Assembly (NCBI RefSeq): GCF_947259345.1
Contig: NZ_CAMYLS010000007.1
Span: forward strand, 1-64,000
Reading direction: 5' to 3'
Source: an uncultured Maricaulis sp.
GTDB taxonomy: Bacteria; Pseudomonadota; Alphaproteobacteria; Caulobacterales; Maricaulaceae
Length of the DNA: 64,000 bases
Positions within the stretch are counted from its first letter, which is position 1, and each line of letters opens with the position of its first letter. Below the pieces are notes generated by a model. That model saw nothing but the letters and a program-made list of their open reading frames with translations. It made no database searches and had not been told where the DNA came from. Of this stretch, positions 25,259 through 36,024 are shown one piece after another. A program made the translations under genes and the position numbers.

Positions 25259-27493
25259 TCAGCCCGGCGCCGTGAAATGCGGTGCGTCGAATTGGTAGGC
25301 CGGTTGCGGCGGCGTTGATGTGGACGGCGCAACGTCGAGCGAATAGCCCGTGCCCGAACACACGCCCGGCGCTTCCGGCATGGTGCGACGGAAGACCATC
25401 AGGGCGGAATGGTCATAGCCGGTCGTATCAACCGTGCCGCGACGCCCCAGCGGAGTCACATCGACCACGCCGTCGCGATGCCCCAGGGCGATCAGCTCCA
25501 GACCGTCATCGCCGCTCAACCCGAAGTCATAACGCCCGTTCAGCTCGAGGGCGATATAGTTTGCGCCCAGCTGCTCCAACCCGCCCTTGGACATCCAGCC
25601 TCGCTCGCTGTTCAGGGTGTGCTGGATATTCACGGTATCGGTGAACATCGGGGCCAGATCGTAAGCCATGGCGTAATTCTGGGCCCGCCACCGCTGGATC
25701 ACCTCCGGAATGGTCGTGCCGACCCGCTCGAGCGGGGCCGACATGGTCTCAAACCCGTCCAGCGTGACACTGTTTTCCCACATCTCCACGATGAGACGCT
25801 CGCCATAGCTGTCGGCAATCGATTGCAGCAAGGTCCATTGGGCGTAGTCAAACCCGTCCTGGCTTGTTGTCCAGCAGACTTCCGGCGAACCGTAATCTGT
25901 GGCGACATAGTCGGTGGCATCCTGGTCGCTGCCGACGGTCGTGGTCTCCGTCCAGGAGGCGGTCGCCTCATAGAGCCAGTCAAGCCCCTCTTCGGAATCA
26001 TAGCCAAACTGGATGACATGATTGAATTCATGCGTCGCTGTGGCGCGCATCAGGCTGTGTACCGGCGCCGTCTTGCCCATGCCGACAAAATCATTGTCGA
26101 CCACAAAGACGGTCCGCGCCGCCGACGTCTCGCGAACGTCACCCGTGTGCACATTGTCAAAGACGATTTGAACCGGATAGGTCACGCCCATCGATCCATC
26201 CGCGTCAGCGACATAGGCCGTATAGCGCCCGTCATCGTCACGAACCGGTTCCGCCCAACCGATGCGCGACACTTGCTCATCGAGCATGGCTTGCAGGGTG
26301 ACACCGACCGATTCAGCGTACTCCGTGGATGAAGCGTCGACGCCTTCAAGCGTGTAGTGAACGCGGAAATCTTCGGTCTCAAGGACCAGTTCCGGCCCAC
26401 TCAGCGCGACTCGGTTCTCCAGCAATTCCTGCAGGGTGTCGACGACAGTCCCGTCCACGAAAGACAGTTCGAGACGGTAATCGCCACTGCTCTCGCCACT
26501 GCGATAGCGTCTCAGTTCCAAGGTGTAGCTGCCATCGGCCGGCGCCGTGAAGGCAATCGCGGAGTTCAGCGATCCATCACCCCGATCATCATTGAGCGCG
26601 ACCGGGAAACCGTCTTCACCAACCAGGCGCAGCACGGTGTCGAGGTCACCGTTGAGCGCTTCGGCCAGAACCATCACGGTCTGGCCGGCTTCCAGCTCGA
26701 GCGGATAATCGAATTCGGTGACTCGGCCACCAATCGAACCCGTTTGCTCGGCGAACACATCCCGCTCGATCGAGTCGAAATCGAACGGCACTTCAGCATT
26801 CGGGTCTGTCGCAATGGAGAGCATGAGATCGCCCGATCCATCGCCACCATAGGTGCTCACGACAACCCGGAAATCGCTGGTCTCTTCCGCTTGATAGACC
26901 AGTTGCGAGTTCAGGCTGCCATCACCGCGGTCGTCATTCTGGGCGATCACCTCTCCACTGCCGTCCAGCAGGGCCAGCGTCGTGTCGAGCCCTTCGGTCA
27001 GCGCGTAGGTGGTGACAACAAGGATGTCGTCGCTCGAGAGGCTGACCGGATAGCTGGCTTCGCGGCGACTGGCGTCGAGCGAAACCCGCTCTTCCGCCAT
27101 GATGTCAGCTTCACTGGTGAGACCGAAATCAAGGCCGTCGGCGATGGTCAGCTCGAACGCGCCGGTTGCACCGCCATAACCTGTTACGACTGCGGAGTAA
27201 TCACCGCTGGTCGCGGCAACATAGATGATCTGCGATGTCAGATCGCCAGGGGCGCGGTCATCGTTTTCAGCGACAGCACGTCCATCAGGCCCAAAGAGCT
27301 CAAGGACAGTATCGAGGCGATCCGCCGAGGCGGTCGACAGGGTGACAAGCTGACCGGCCTCCAGGGAGATCTCGGTGACGGCGCGCGGTGCGGCCTCTGT
27401 CACTTCACCGGCGACCGTGCGGTCCTCCGCGTCTTGCGCCAGAGCGCTCCCAGCCAGACACACGAATGCACCCAAAACATATCCGACGCGCAC
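25259..27493 (-). CDS. Exported putative zinc metalloprotease with PPC-like repeats
   Basis: A protein of about 744 residues. The GTG at 27493 is chosen because GGGAGG lies just upstream and it begins a signal peptide (GYVLGAFVCLAGSALAQ). Three repeats of about 100-110 residues follow, each with an LDTxLxL segment and an NDDR motif (ENDDRAPGDL, QNDDRGDGSL, LNDDRGDGSL), resembling bacterial pre-peptidase C-terminal domains. Around residue 487 is THEFNHVIQFGYD, an HExxH zinc motif, with a likely third ligand in WLYEATASW about 20 residues on, typical of gluzincins. The overall plan resembles the MXAN_6640-type putative metalloproteases. It should be secreted or periplasmic; the substrate is unknown. 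It is unrelated to its neighbours in function. Confidence 0.75.
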   Translation of the reverse strand: MRVGYVLGAFVCLAGSALAQDAEDRTVAGEVTEAAPRAVTEISLEAGQLVTLSTASADRLDTVLELFGPDGRAVAENDDRAPGDLTSQIIYVAATSGDYSAVVTGYGGATGAFELTIADGLDFGLTSEADIMAEERVSLDASRREASYPVSLSSDDILVVTTYALTEGLDTTLALLDGSGEVIAQNDDRGDGSLNSQLVYQAEETSDFRVVVSTYGGDGSGDLMLSIATDPNAEVPFDFDSIERDVFAEQTGSIGGRVTEFDYPLELEAGQTVMVLAEALNGDLDTVLRLVGEDGFPVALNDDRGDGSLNSAIAFTAPADGSYTLELRRYRSGESSGDYRLELSFVDGTVVDTLQELLENRVALSGPELVLETEDFRVHYTLEGVDASSTEYAESVGVTLQAMLDEQVSRIGWAEPVRDDDGRYTAYVADADGSMGVTYPVQIVFDNVHTGDVRETSAARTVFVVDNDFVGMGKTAPVHSLMRATATHEFNHVIQFGYDSEEGLDWLYEATASWTETTTVGSDQDATDYVATDYGSPEVCWTTSQDGFDYAQWTLLQSIADSYGERLIVEMWENSVTLDGFETMSAPLERVGTTIPEVIQRWRAQNYAMAYDLAPMFTDTVNIQHTLNSERGWMSKGGLEQLGANYIALELNGRYDFGLSGDDGLELIALGHRDGVVDVTPLGRRGTVDTTGYDHSALMVFRRTMPEAPGVCSGTGYSLDVAPSTSTPPQPAYQFDAPHFTAPG

Positions 27494-27617
27494 AGACACC
27501 TCCCGAAAATCGCTCACCGCCCCCAGAGCGATGTGTCGCGCGAGATGTACCGGCATCTCGACACCACCACAAGCAATCCACCACGCGCGAGCGCAGCGCG
27601 ACGCCAAGCGAAAACGT

Positions 27618-29222
27618 CTATCGCAAGCGGTATCGCTGAACTTTCCCGGTCTGGGTTTTCGGCAATGCATCCAGAAATTCGACCGCCCTGGGATATTTGT
27701 AAGGCGCGATCTCGGCTTTCACATGAGCTTGAAGCGCCTCGATCATGGCGGCGTCGCCGTCATGATCCGGCTTGAGCACGACGAACGCCTTCACGATCGT
27801 GCCTCGCTCTTCATCCGGCGCGCCCACCACGGCGCACTCAGCCACCGCTTCATGGGTCAACAACGCCTGCTCCACTTCGGGTCCGGCAATATTATAGCCG
27901 GCCGCGACGATGAGATCATCGGCCCGGGAGAAATACCAGAAATAGCCATCCTCATCACGGCGATACAGATCCCCTGTGATATTCCAGCCATCGATGACAT
28001 AATCTGCCTGGCGCGGATCATCGAGGTAGAGACAGCCGGTCGGCCCTCGCACTGCGAGCCGACCGACCTCACCGCAGGGCATGTCCTGCCCCTGCTCATT
28101 GATGACTCGGGCTTCGTAGCCTGGAACCGGCAGTCCGGTTGCGCCGGGCCGGATTTCACTGCCTGACGCCGAGATGAAAATATGGATCATCTCTGTCGCC
28201 CCGATCCCGTCGATCAGTCGTATGCCGGTCTTTTCCAAGACCGCATCAGAGGTCGCCTTGGGCAGGGATTCACCGGCCGAAACTGCCTTGTGAACCGACC
28301 CCATGTCATAATTGCCCCACAAACCCATCAAGGCCCGATAACCCATGGGGGCCGTGAAAAGCGTGGTGACGCCATAGCGCTCCACGGTCTCGCACAGGGC
28401 TTCAAACCCGGGTCTATCCGCCAAGGCAACAGCAATGCCGGAGCGCGCCGGAAAGACCACAAAGGCGCCGAGGCCGAAAGTGAAGGCGAAGGGCGGTGTG
28501 CCGGCATAGATTTCGTCCGACTCGGGCGCGAGCGTGTGCCGACCGAATGTGTCGGCCATGGCCAGGACGCTGGAATGGAAGTGTGCGCAGGCCTTCGGGT
28601 GGCCGGTTGTTCCCGAGGTGAAGGCCAGCAGCGCGATATCGTCCCGCGAGGTGTCAGCATTGGTGAATGTCGCCGGCTTGCCCGCCATCGCGATCGCCAA
28701 CGCCCCGCCCGCTCCCCAGCATTCGATCCGCTTTAGGACAGGATGGGCACTCGCCGCCTCGCGGACCGGATCGAGGAGGGCGGGATCACACAAGGCAAAG
28801 GCGACCTGGCCCTTGTCAATCACCTTGCCCAATTCGAGAGCGCGCAGCATCGGCATGGTAGTCACGGCAACCGCCCCGGCCTTCAAGACCGCGTACCAGG
28901 CCAGCATCAGGTCGATCCCGTTCGGCCCGTGCAACAGGACCCGATTGCCCGGAACAATGCCCAGATCATCGACAAGGTAATGAGCCAGTCGGTTCGCTTC
29001 CTCGAGCAGTTCGGCATAGGTCAGCGTCCGGTCGGGACTATAGACCGCAACCCGATCCCCCCAGCCCTTCGCGACAGCGCCGTCCAGCAGCTCAGCGCCG
29101 CAATTGAGGCGCGCCGGATAGTCAAGATCCGCAGCCTCGAAGCGAAAATCCGGCCATTGCTCGCGCGATGGCAGACGATCACGTGTAAAGCCATCCACAT
29201 GGCCAGACGTCTGTAATGTCAT
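27618..29222 (-). CDS. abmG: 2-aminobenzoate-CoA ligase (AMP-forming)
   Basis: A 534-residue acyl-CoA synthetase of the benzoate-CoA ligase type. Motifs include the P-loop TSGTTGHPKA, an adenylate-binding GIGATEM segment, YNIAGPEVE, and the C-terminal catalytic Lys in PKTQTGKVQRYRLR. It would activate anthranilate to 2-aminobenzoyl-CoA with ATP and CoA. The ATG at 29222 has GGGGAGGA five bases upstream, better than the in-frame ATG at 29252. It is last in the operon whose first gene encodes the matching monooxygenase/reductase, and it follows a hairpin. Benzoate or salicylate as the acid is possible from sequence alone. Confidence 0.85.
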   Translation of the reverse strand: MTLQTSGHVDGFTRDRLPSREQWPDFRFEAADLDYPARLNCGAELLDGAVAKGWGDRVAVYSPDRTLTYAELLEEANRLAHYLVDDLGIVPGNRVLLHGPNGIDLMLAWYAVLKAGAVAVTTMPMLRALELGKVIDKGQVAFALCDPALLDPVREAASAHPVLKRIECWGAGGALAIAMAGKPATFTNADTSRDDIALLAFTSGTTGHPKACAHFHSSVLAMADTFGRHTLAPESDEIYAGTPPFAFTFGLGAFVVFPARSGIAVALADRPGFEALCETVERYGVTTLFTAPMGYRALMGLWGNYDMGSVHKAVSAGESLPKATSDAVLEKTGIRLIDGIGATEMIHIFISASGSEIRPGATGLPVPGYEARVINEQGQDMPCGEVGRLAVRGPTGCLYLDDPRQADYVIDGWNITGDLYRRDEDGYFWYFSRADDLIVAAGYNIAGPEVEQALLTHEAVAECAVVGAPDEERGTIVKAFVVLKPDHDGDAAMIEALQAHVKAEIAPYKYPRAVEFLDALPKTQTGKVQRYRLR

Positions 29223-29258
29223 CACGTCCTCCCCGACGCGTTTGACGCTCATTCTTGG

Positions 29259-29278
29259 CCGGACCGGCCCGGGTCCGG
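29259..29278. repeat. Inverted repeat between ridA-like and ligase genes
   Basis: CCGGACC and GGTCCGG arms flank a six-base loop. No T tract follows, so it is more likely an mRNA processing or attenuating hairpin than a full terminator. It lies in the only sizeable gap within the 2-aminobenzoate operon. Confidence 0.5.
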
Positions 29279-29288
29279 TGATGCCGAT

Positions 29289-29681
29289 TCAGCGCGGCAG
29301 CACGGCAGTCGTTTCGATCTCGACCTTGGCACGCGGCTCGATCAGGCCTTGCACGATGACAAAGGCCATGGCCGGGTAATTCCGCCCCATCCTCTGTTTC
29401 CAGATTTCGCCAAGCTCGCGGCCGGCAGCCAGGTATTCATCGCGCCCCGTCACATAGCCGGTCATTCGAACAACATGCTCCGGCCCGGCTCCGGCCTCAG
29501 CCAAGACTGCCAGCGTATTGTCGATCACCTGGCGGAATTGCGCCGCAAAGTCGTCCGAGACGATCTCACCGCTCGCGTCCCAGCCAATCTGACCGGCAAC
29601 GTGGACTGTGCGCCCTTCCGCGAGAACTCCGTTGGAATAACCCTTGGGGCGCGGCCAGCCGGGCGGTTGCAAAATCTGCAT
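29289..29681 (-). CDS. RidA-family enamine/imine deaminase
   Basis: A 130-residue protein of the RidA/YjgF/UK114 family, normal in length. It contains VHVAGQIGWDASGEI, VVRMTGYV and the late PRAKVEIETTAV strand carrying the Arg expected to hold the substrate carboxylate. RidA proteins hydrolyse reactive enamines or imines to ketones and ammonia. In this operon the monooxygenase/reductase is expected to produce 2-amino-5-oxocyclohex-1-ene-carboxyl-CoA, itself an enamine, so this protein may release the nitrogen. That role is inference. It overlaps the thioesterase stop by one base. Confidence 0.88.
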   Translation of the reverse strand: MQILQPPGWPRPKGYSNGVLAEGRTVHVAGQIGWDASGEIVSDDFAAQFRQVIDNTLAVLAEAGAGPEHVVRMTGYVTGRDEYLAAGRELGEIWKQRMGRNYPAMAFVIVQGLIEPRAKVEIETTAVLPR

Positions 29682-30094
29682 CAGACGGTCTCCTCAAATG
29701 CCTGCATCCGCTCACGCAAGGCTGGCGGGATGGCGATCGGCTTGTTGGCCGGTCCATCAATGAAAACCAGGGTCGGGCGGGCGATCATGCGAACTTCGTC
29801 ACCGCACCGGGCGGTCAGGGTCAGCTTTATCGAGGACCGCCCGAGCTCGCGCACGACCAGCGAGAAATCGAGCGTATCATCAAGGCGACTGGGCGCCTTG
29901 AACTCGGCTTCCATGTGGGCCAGCGGAACGCCATGCGGCCCTTTGACGATCATGGCATCGAAGCCATAGCCCAGACCGTCGTCGAACCAGTCCTCGATCA
30001 TTCCGTTGATCATCTCGAAATAGCGCGGATAGAAAACGATCCCGGCCGGATCGACATCGGCAAAGCGCACGCGGCGGGAGCGATCAAAACTCAT
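29681..30094 (-). CDS. 4-hydroxybenzoyl-CoA-type hot-dog thioesterase
   Basis: A 137-residue hot-dog fold protein with the family signature [19 protein letters not shown]; the catalytic Asp is expected in this segment. It hydrolyses an acyl-CoA thioester in the cytoplasm. In the operon it may recycle CoA from dead-end 2-aminobenzoyl-CoA derivatives or release an intermediate. Its start overlaps the acyl-CoA dehydrogenase stop in ATGA and its stop overlaps the RidA-like gene. Confidence 0.86.
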   Translation of the reverse strand: MSFDRSRRVRFADVDPAGIVFYPRYFEMINGMIEDWFDDGLGYGFDAMIVKGPHGVPLAHMEAEFKAPSRLDDTLDFSLVVRELGRSSIKLTLTARCGDEVRMIARPTLVFIDGPANKPIAIPPALRERMQAFEETV

Positions 30095-31266
30095 GCCCCG
30101 GCCTCCGCCAGATGCGAGCGTGCTATTACAAGCTTCTGGACTTCCGACGCGCCCTCATAGATGCGCAAGGCCCGGATTTCCCGGTAGAGCGCCTCGGCGA
30201 CATTACCCTTGGTCACGCCCAGCCCGCCGAATATCTGGACCGCGGCGTCGATCGCCTTCTGGGCCGCCTCGGTTGCATAGAGCTTGGCCATGGCCGCTTC
30301 GCGGGTGACGCGGGCGGCACCACCATCCTTGGTCCAGGCCGCGCGATAGATCAGCAGCGCCGCCGCGTCGATATCGACCGCCATCTCGGCCAATTGCGTC
30401 TGGACCCCCGGAAGATCTGCCAGTGGAGCGCCGAAGAGCTCGCGCCCGCGCGCGCGCGCTGTGGCCTCGTCCAGTGCACGCCGGGCAAAGCCCAGCGCCG
30501 CCGCGCCGACGGTCGAGCGGAAGACGTCCAGCGTCGACATGGCGATCCTGAAACCGGCCCCGCCCTCACCCAGACGATGGTCCACCGGGACCCGGCAATT
30601 CTCGAACCGCAAGCAGGCCAGCGGATGCGGCGCCATGGTCTCGATACGCTCGGCGATGACGAGACCCGGCGTATTTGCCGGCACGATGATGGCACTCAGG
30701 CCGCGCGCGCCATCGGCCTCGCCCGTGCGCGCGAAAACGACGTAGAAGTCGGCGATTCCGCCATTGGAGATGAAGGTCTTCTCGCCCTCGATGACGTAAT
30801 GGCCGCTATCAAGGCGCGCCTCAGTCGTGATCGCTGCGACGTCTGAGCCGGCCTCGGGTTCGGTCAAAGCAAAGGCCGCGCACAGCTCACCCGAGGCCAC
30901 ACCTGGCAGCCAGGCCTGTTTCTGTGCGGACGTCCCGAACAGCGATATGGCCCCGGACCCCAGGCCCTGCATGGCGAACACGAAATCGGCGAGACCGGAG
31001 CGGTAAGCCAGGTGCTCGCGGACAAGGCAGAGCGAGCGGACATCCAGTGACTCCTGCGCGCCACCATAGGCCGACGGAACGACCTGACGGGTCAAACCGG
31101 CCTCACCCAGCGCGGCGCGAATCTCGGCACAATCCGCATCGATATCGGCATGTTCGGAAAAGCCTGTCTCGCCAAATCGCGTTTTCGCCCAATCGGACAA
31201 TTGCGCGGCGAGGGCGCGATGATAATCGTCAAAAAAGGGCCAGGCCAGATAGCTGGTATCGGACAT
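30091..31266 (-). CDS. Acyl-CoA dehydrogenase family protein
   Basis: A 391-residue acyl-CoA dehydrogenase with the FAD-binding signature [10 protein letters not shown], the [13 protein letters not shown] segment, the [10 protein letters not shown] signature and the catalytic Glu in [10 protein letters not shown] near residue 376. It would oxidise a CoA-linked intermediate downstream of 2-aminobenzoyl-CoA ring reduction, passing electrons to ETF. A dehydrogenase of this family also occurs in the Azoarcus evansii 2-aminobenzoate clusters. It abuts the enoyl-CoA hydratase gene without a gap. Confidence 0.88.
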   Translation of the reverse strand: MSDTSYLAWPFFDDYHRALAAQLSDWAKTRFGETGFSEHADIDADCAEIRAALGEAGLTRQVVPSAYGGAQESLDVRSLCLVREHLAYRSGLADFVFAMQGLGSGAISLFGTSAQKQAWLPGVASGELCAAFALTEPEAGSDVAAITTEARLDSGHYVIEGEKTFISNGGIADFYVVFARTGEADGARGLSAIIVPANTPGLVIAERIETMAPHPLACLRFENCRVPVDHRLGEGGAGFRIAMSTLDVFRSTVGAAALGFARRALDEATARARGRELFGAPLADLPGVQTQLAEMAVDIDAAALLIYRAAWTKDGGAARVTREAAMAKLYATEAAQKAIDAAVQIFGGLGVTKGNVAEALYREIRALRIYEGASEVQKLVIARSHLAEAGA

Positions 31267-32079
31267 TCAATCCCCCTCGAAGACGGGCTTTTCGCGCGCG
31301 ACGAAAGCTTCATAGGCGCGCTCGAAGTCGCGGGTCTGCATGCAGATCGCCTGGGCCTGGGCTTCCGACTCGATGGCGGTATGCAGGCCCATATCCCATT
31401 CGGTATTGAGCTGGTTCTTGGTCATGGCATTGGCGAAATTCGGCCCGCTCGCGATCCGCCTAGCCCAGGCCTGCGCCGTTTCCATCAGGGCGTCCGCCTC
31501 GACGATGGAGTTGTAGAAGCCCCAGCGCTCGCCCTCCTCGGCCGACATGGAACGCCCGAAGAAAAGAAGCTCGCTCGCACGGCCCTGGCCGATCAGCCGT
31601 GGGAGGATGGCGCAGGCACCCATATCGCAGCCGGCGAGTCCGACACGATTGAAGAGAAAAGCGGTCTTGGCCGCGGGTGTCGCCACGCGCAGGTCAGATG
31701 CCATCGCCATGATCGCACCTGCACCGACACAGACCCCGTCCACCGCGGCGATCACCGGCTGCGGACAATCGCGCATCGCCTTGACCAGATCGCCGGTCAT
31801 CCGCGTGAAATCGAGCAGGCCGGCCATGTCTTTCTTGACCAGCGGGCCGATGATGTCGTGGACGTCACCACCGGAACAGAAGTTTCCGCCCGCACCCGTG
31901 ACGATTACGGACTGGACGGACCTGGCATAGACAAGGTCGCGGAAAAGGTCGCGCAGCTCGGCATAACTTTCGAAGGTCAGAGGATTCTTGCGATCCGGGC
32001 GGTTCAACGTGATTGTGGCGACACCGTCCTCGAATGACCAAAGAAAATGTTCAGGCTGGAGCGTGTTGGGATCAAGCAT
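31267..32079 (-). CDS. Enoyl-CoA hydratase/isomerase family protein
   Basis: A 270-residue crotonase-fold protein. The first oxyanion-hole segment reads [10 protein letters not shown] and the second [10 protein letters not shown]. At the second catalytic position, where typical hydratases have a Glu-containing GxGGT-like motif, this protein has [16 protein letters not shown], so it may be a divergent hydratase, isomerase or hydrolase. It lies three bases from the MarR gene and next to the acyl-CoA dehydrogenase. A role in hydrating or opening the reduced ring-CoA is plausible but not shown. Confidence 0.83.
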   Translation of the reverse strand: MLDPNTLQPEHFLWSFEDGVATITLNRPDRKNPLTFESYAELRDLFRDLVYARSVQSVIVTGAGGNFCSGGDVHDIIGPLVKKDMAGLLDFTRMTGDLVKAMRDCPQPVIAAVDGVCVGAGAIMAMASDLRVATPAAKTAFLFNRVGLAGCDMGACAILPRLIGQGRASELLFFGRSMSAEEGERWGFYNSIVEADALMETAQAWARRIASGPNFANAMTKNQLNTEWDMGLHTAIESEAQAQAICMQTRDFERAYEAFVAREKPVFEGD

Positions 32080-32082
32080 GAT

Positions 32083-32556
32083 CTATCCGTTCGTTTCGAC
32101 TTGGAGACTGCGGAGCAGGGCTTCGGAATGACGGGCGAGCGACGTCGCGCTGGCCGGTGGGAGGTCAGCCAGCAATTCTGTCAGCCACCCGGCATGTGCC
32201 TGTGCCATGCGGGAAAAGGTGGCCCGGCCTTCGTCGGTCAGCGCGACACGAAAACTGCGGCGGTCCTGCGGCTGCGCTTCGCGCGTCACCAGCCCGTCTG
32301 CCAGCATGCGGCTTATCAAGCCCGTGACATTGCCATTGGTCACCAGAAGCCGGTCGGACAGTTCGCCCATGAGCAGACCATCTGGCGCGCGGTCGAGCGC
32401 CGAAAGCGCATCAAAGCGCGACAGGCTGACCCCGAATTCGCGCTGGAAACGGCTTCGCAGCTCGCGCTCAATCAGGGAGACCGGGCGATAGAGGCGCAGC
32501 CACAGCTTGACCGCCTGCCGGTCATCCTCCTGCGTCTTGTCGGCGCCTGATCTCAT
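32083..32556 (-). CDS. MarR-family transcriptional regulator
   Basis: A 157-residue MarR protein with the winged helix-turn-helix (GELSDRLLVTNGNVTGLISRM, about residues 60-90) and wing (AQPQDRRSFRVALTDEG). The ATG at 32556 was chosen because the upstream extension overlaps the SDR gene. It is embedded in the 2-aminobenzoate operon, and by analogy with other aromatic-CoA operons it may repress the operon promoter near 35600 and be relieved by an aryl-CoA. No operator is proven. Confidence 0.88.
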   Translation of the reverse strand: MRSGADKTQEDDRQAVKLWLRLYRPVSLIERELRSRFQREFGVSLSRFDALSALDRAPDGLLMGELSDRLLVTNGNVTGLISRMLADGLVTREAQPQDRRSFRVALTDEGRATFSRMAQAHAGWLTELLADLPPASATSLARHSEALLRSLQVETNG

Positions 32557-32557
32557 T

Positions 32558-33303
32558 TCAGATCGCCCCTCCGGATATGGTGATTGCCTGGCCGGAGACT
32601 GACCCTGAATGCGGCGAGCACAACCAGGCGACCGCCTCGGCAACCTCGACGGGCTGGATCAGGCGACCTTGCGGGTTCTCCTTGGCCAGCTCAGCCAGCG
32701 CCTGGTCCCGCGTGCGACCGGTCTTGGCCATGATATTGGCGATCGCATCCTCGACAATCTGCGTCTCGACAAAGCCGGGGCAGACCGCGTTCACGGTCAG
32801 GTTTGTTTGCGCGTATTCCAGCGACAGCGACTTCGTCAGTCCGACAACGGCATGCTTGGACGCGACATAGGGGGCGACATAGGCCCCGCCGCGCAGGCCC
32901 GCGATAGAGGCGATATTGATAATTCGGGCATAGTCCGCCCGGATCATCGAACCGAGCACGGCTTGAGTACAGCGCACCAAGCCTTCCACATTCACGGCCT
33001 GGATCTGGCGCCAATCGTCCATTGAGGTCTTGGTGAAGGCGCACGCGGCGGCGATGCCGGCATTATTGATCAGAATATCGATCGGCCCGCTGGCCTTGAA
33101 CGCCGCCTCGACACTCGCATCATCCGTAACATCGCAACGGATGGCACGGGCCCGCTCCAGCGTCCCGGCCGCGGCTTCCAGACGCTCGAGGTCGCGCCCC
33201 ATGAGCAGGGTCTCGATCCCCTCGACATCGAGACGGCTGGCACAGGCCAGGCCAATCCCGGTGCCACCGCCGGTGATGACAGCCCGTTTTCCGGTGAGCT
33301 TGC

Positions 33304-33307
<4 letters not shown>
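32558..33307 (-). CDS. SDR-family dehydrogenase, probable 3-hydroxyacyl-CoA dehydrogenase
   Basis: A 249-residue classical SDR with the cofactor motif [14 protein letters not shown] near residue 85, the catalytic Ser region ([11 protein letters not shown]) and YVASK. Its start overlaps the monooxygenase/reductase stop in ATGA, so the two are translationally coupled. The Azoarcus 2-aminobenzoate clusters also include a hydroxyacyl-CoA dehydrogenase; acting on a ring-derived hydroxyacyl-CoA is the likely role. Substrate specificity cannot be read from sequence. Confidence 0.83.
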
Positions 33308-35589
<2,282 letters not shown>

Positions 35590-36024
35590 CGCACACCGCT
35601 CCACCCTGATGCGAGGTTATTTTAGGTATAAACTATCGAGCTACCAAGCCCAACAAACACCCGAATAACGGGCGACCTCACTCCAGGCCCTGCTCGATAT
35701 TGAGTATGCAGGGAAATCGCCCCGCCTCGATCAGCTCGAAAGTCTGGTCAGGGGCAGGCGAAACTTAACGTACCGGCTTCGCTGAAACGCCCGGCTTGTG
35801 CGCACGGAGAGCACTCGAACGCGAGGGGATTCCGCTGGGGCGAGCCGTTCAATTTAATCTTGAAAATTCAGGAAAAAATGTGGCGGCTCAGGCAGACAAA
35901 ATCTGCTCGGTCTCGGCCATTCATAAGCCGGAGCATACCGCCACAGCATGAGGACATACCCTGCAAGCGCAGGCCAAGCCTCACCCGATACGCGGAAGTC
36001 GCATGGTTTCGATCCTGGTCCAGG
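35590..36024. other. Intergenic region upstream of the 2-aminobenzoate operon
   Basis: A 435-base gap with the operon promoter presumably near 35600-35650, where an AT-rich tract lies. A minus-strand stretch at 35678-35763 reads as 27 sense codons ending in FPCILNIEQGLE then a stop, but has an upstream stop and no start codon; it could be a decayed gene tail or chance. A three-stem inverted-repeat element lies at 35879-35945. Confidence 0.5.
35879..35945. repeat. Three-way-junction inverted-repeat element
   Basis: A perfect 8-bp outer pair (TGTGGCGG 35879-35886 with CCGCCACA 35938-35945) encloses two hairpins: GCAGA/TCTGC with a CAAAA loop (35892-35906) and CTCGGC with GCCGgAG (35912-35933, one bulge). 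The fold is visible directly. It could be a structured RNA, a DNA cruciform or a small mobile-element remnant. It matches no riboswitch or ribozyme core that I recognise. Confidence 0.5.

Noticed and set aside
26357-27775. 472-codon plus-strand frame opposite the metalloprotease and ligase
   Set aside because: It crosses two unrelated minus-strand genes, one with a signal peptide and HEFNH motif, the other with ligase motifs.
35879-35945. Hammerhead-type ribozyme
   Set aside because: Although three stems meet at a junction, neither strand has the CUGANGA core or a suitable GAAA segment.
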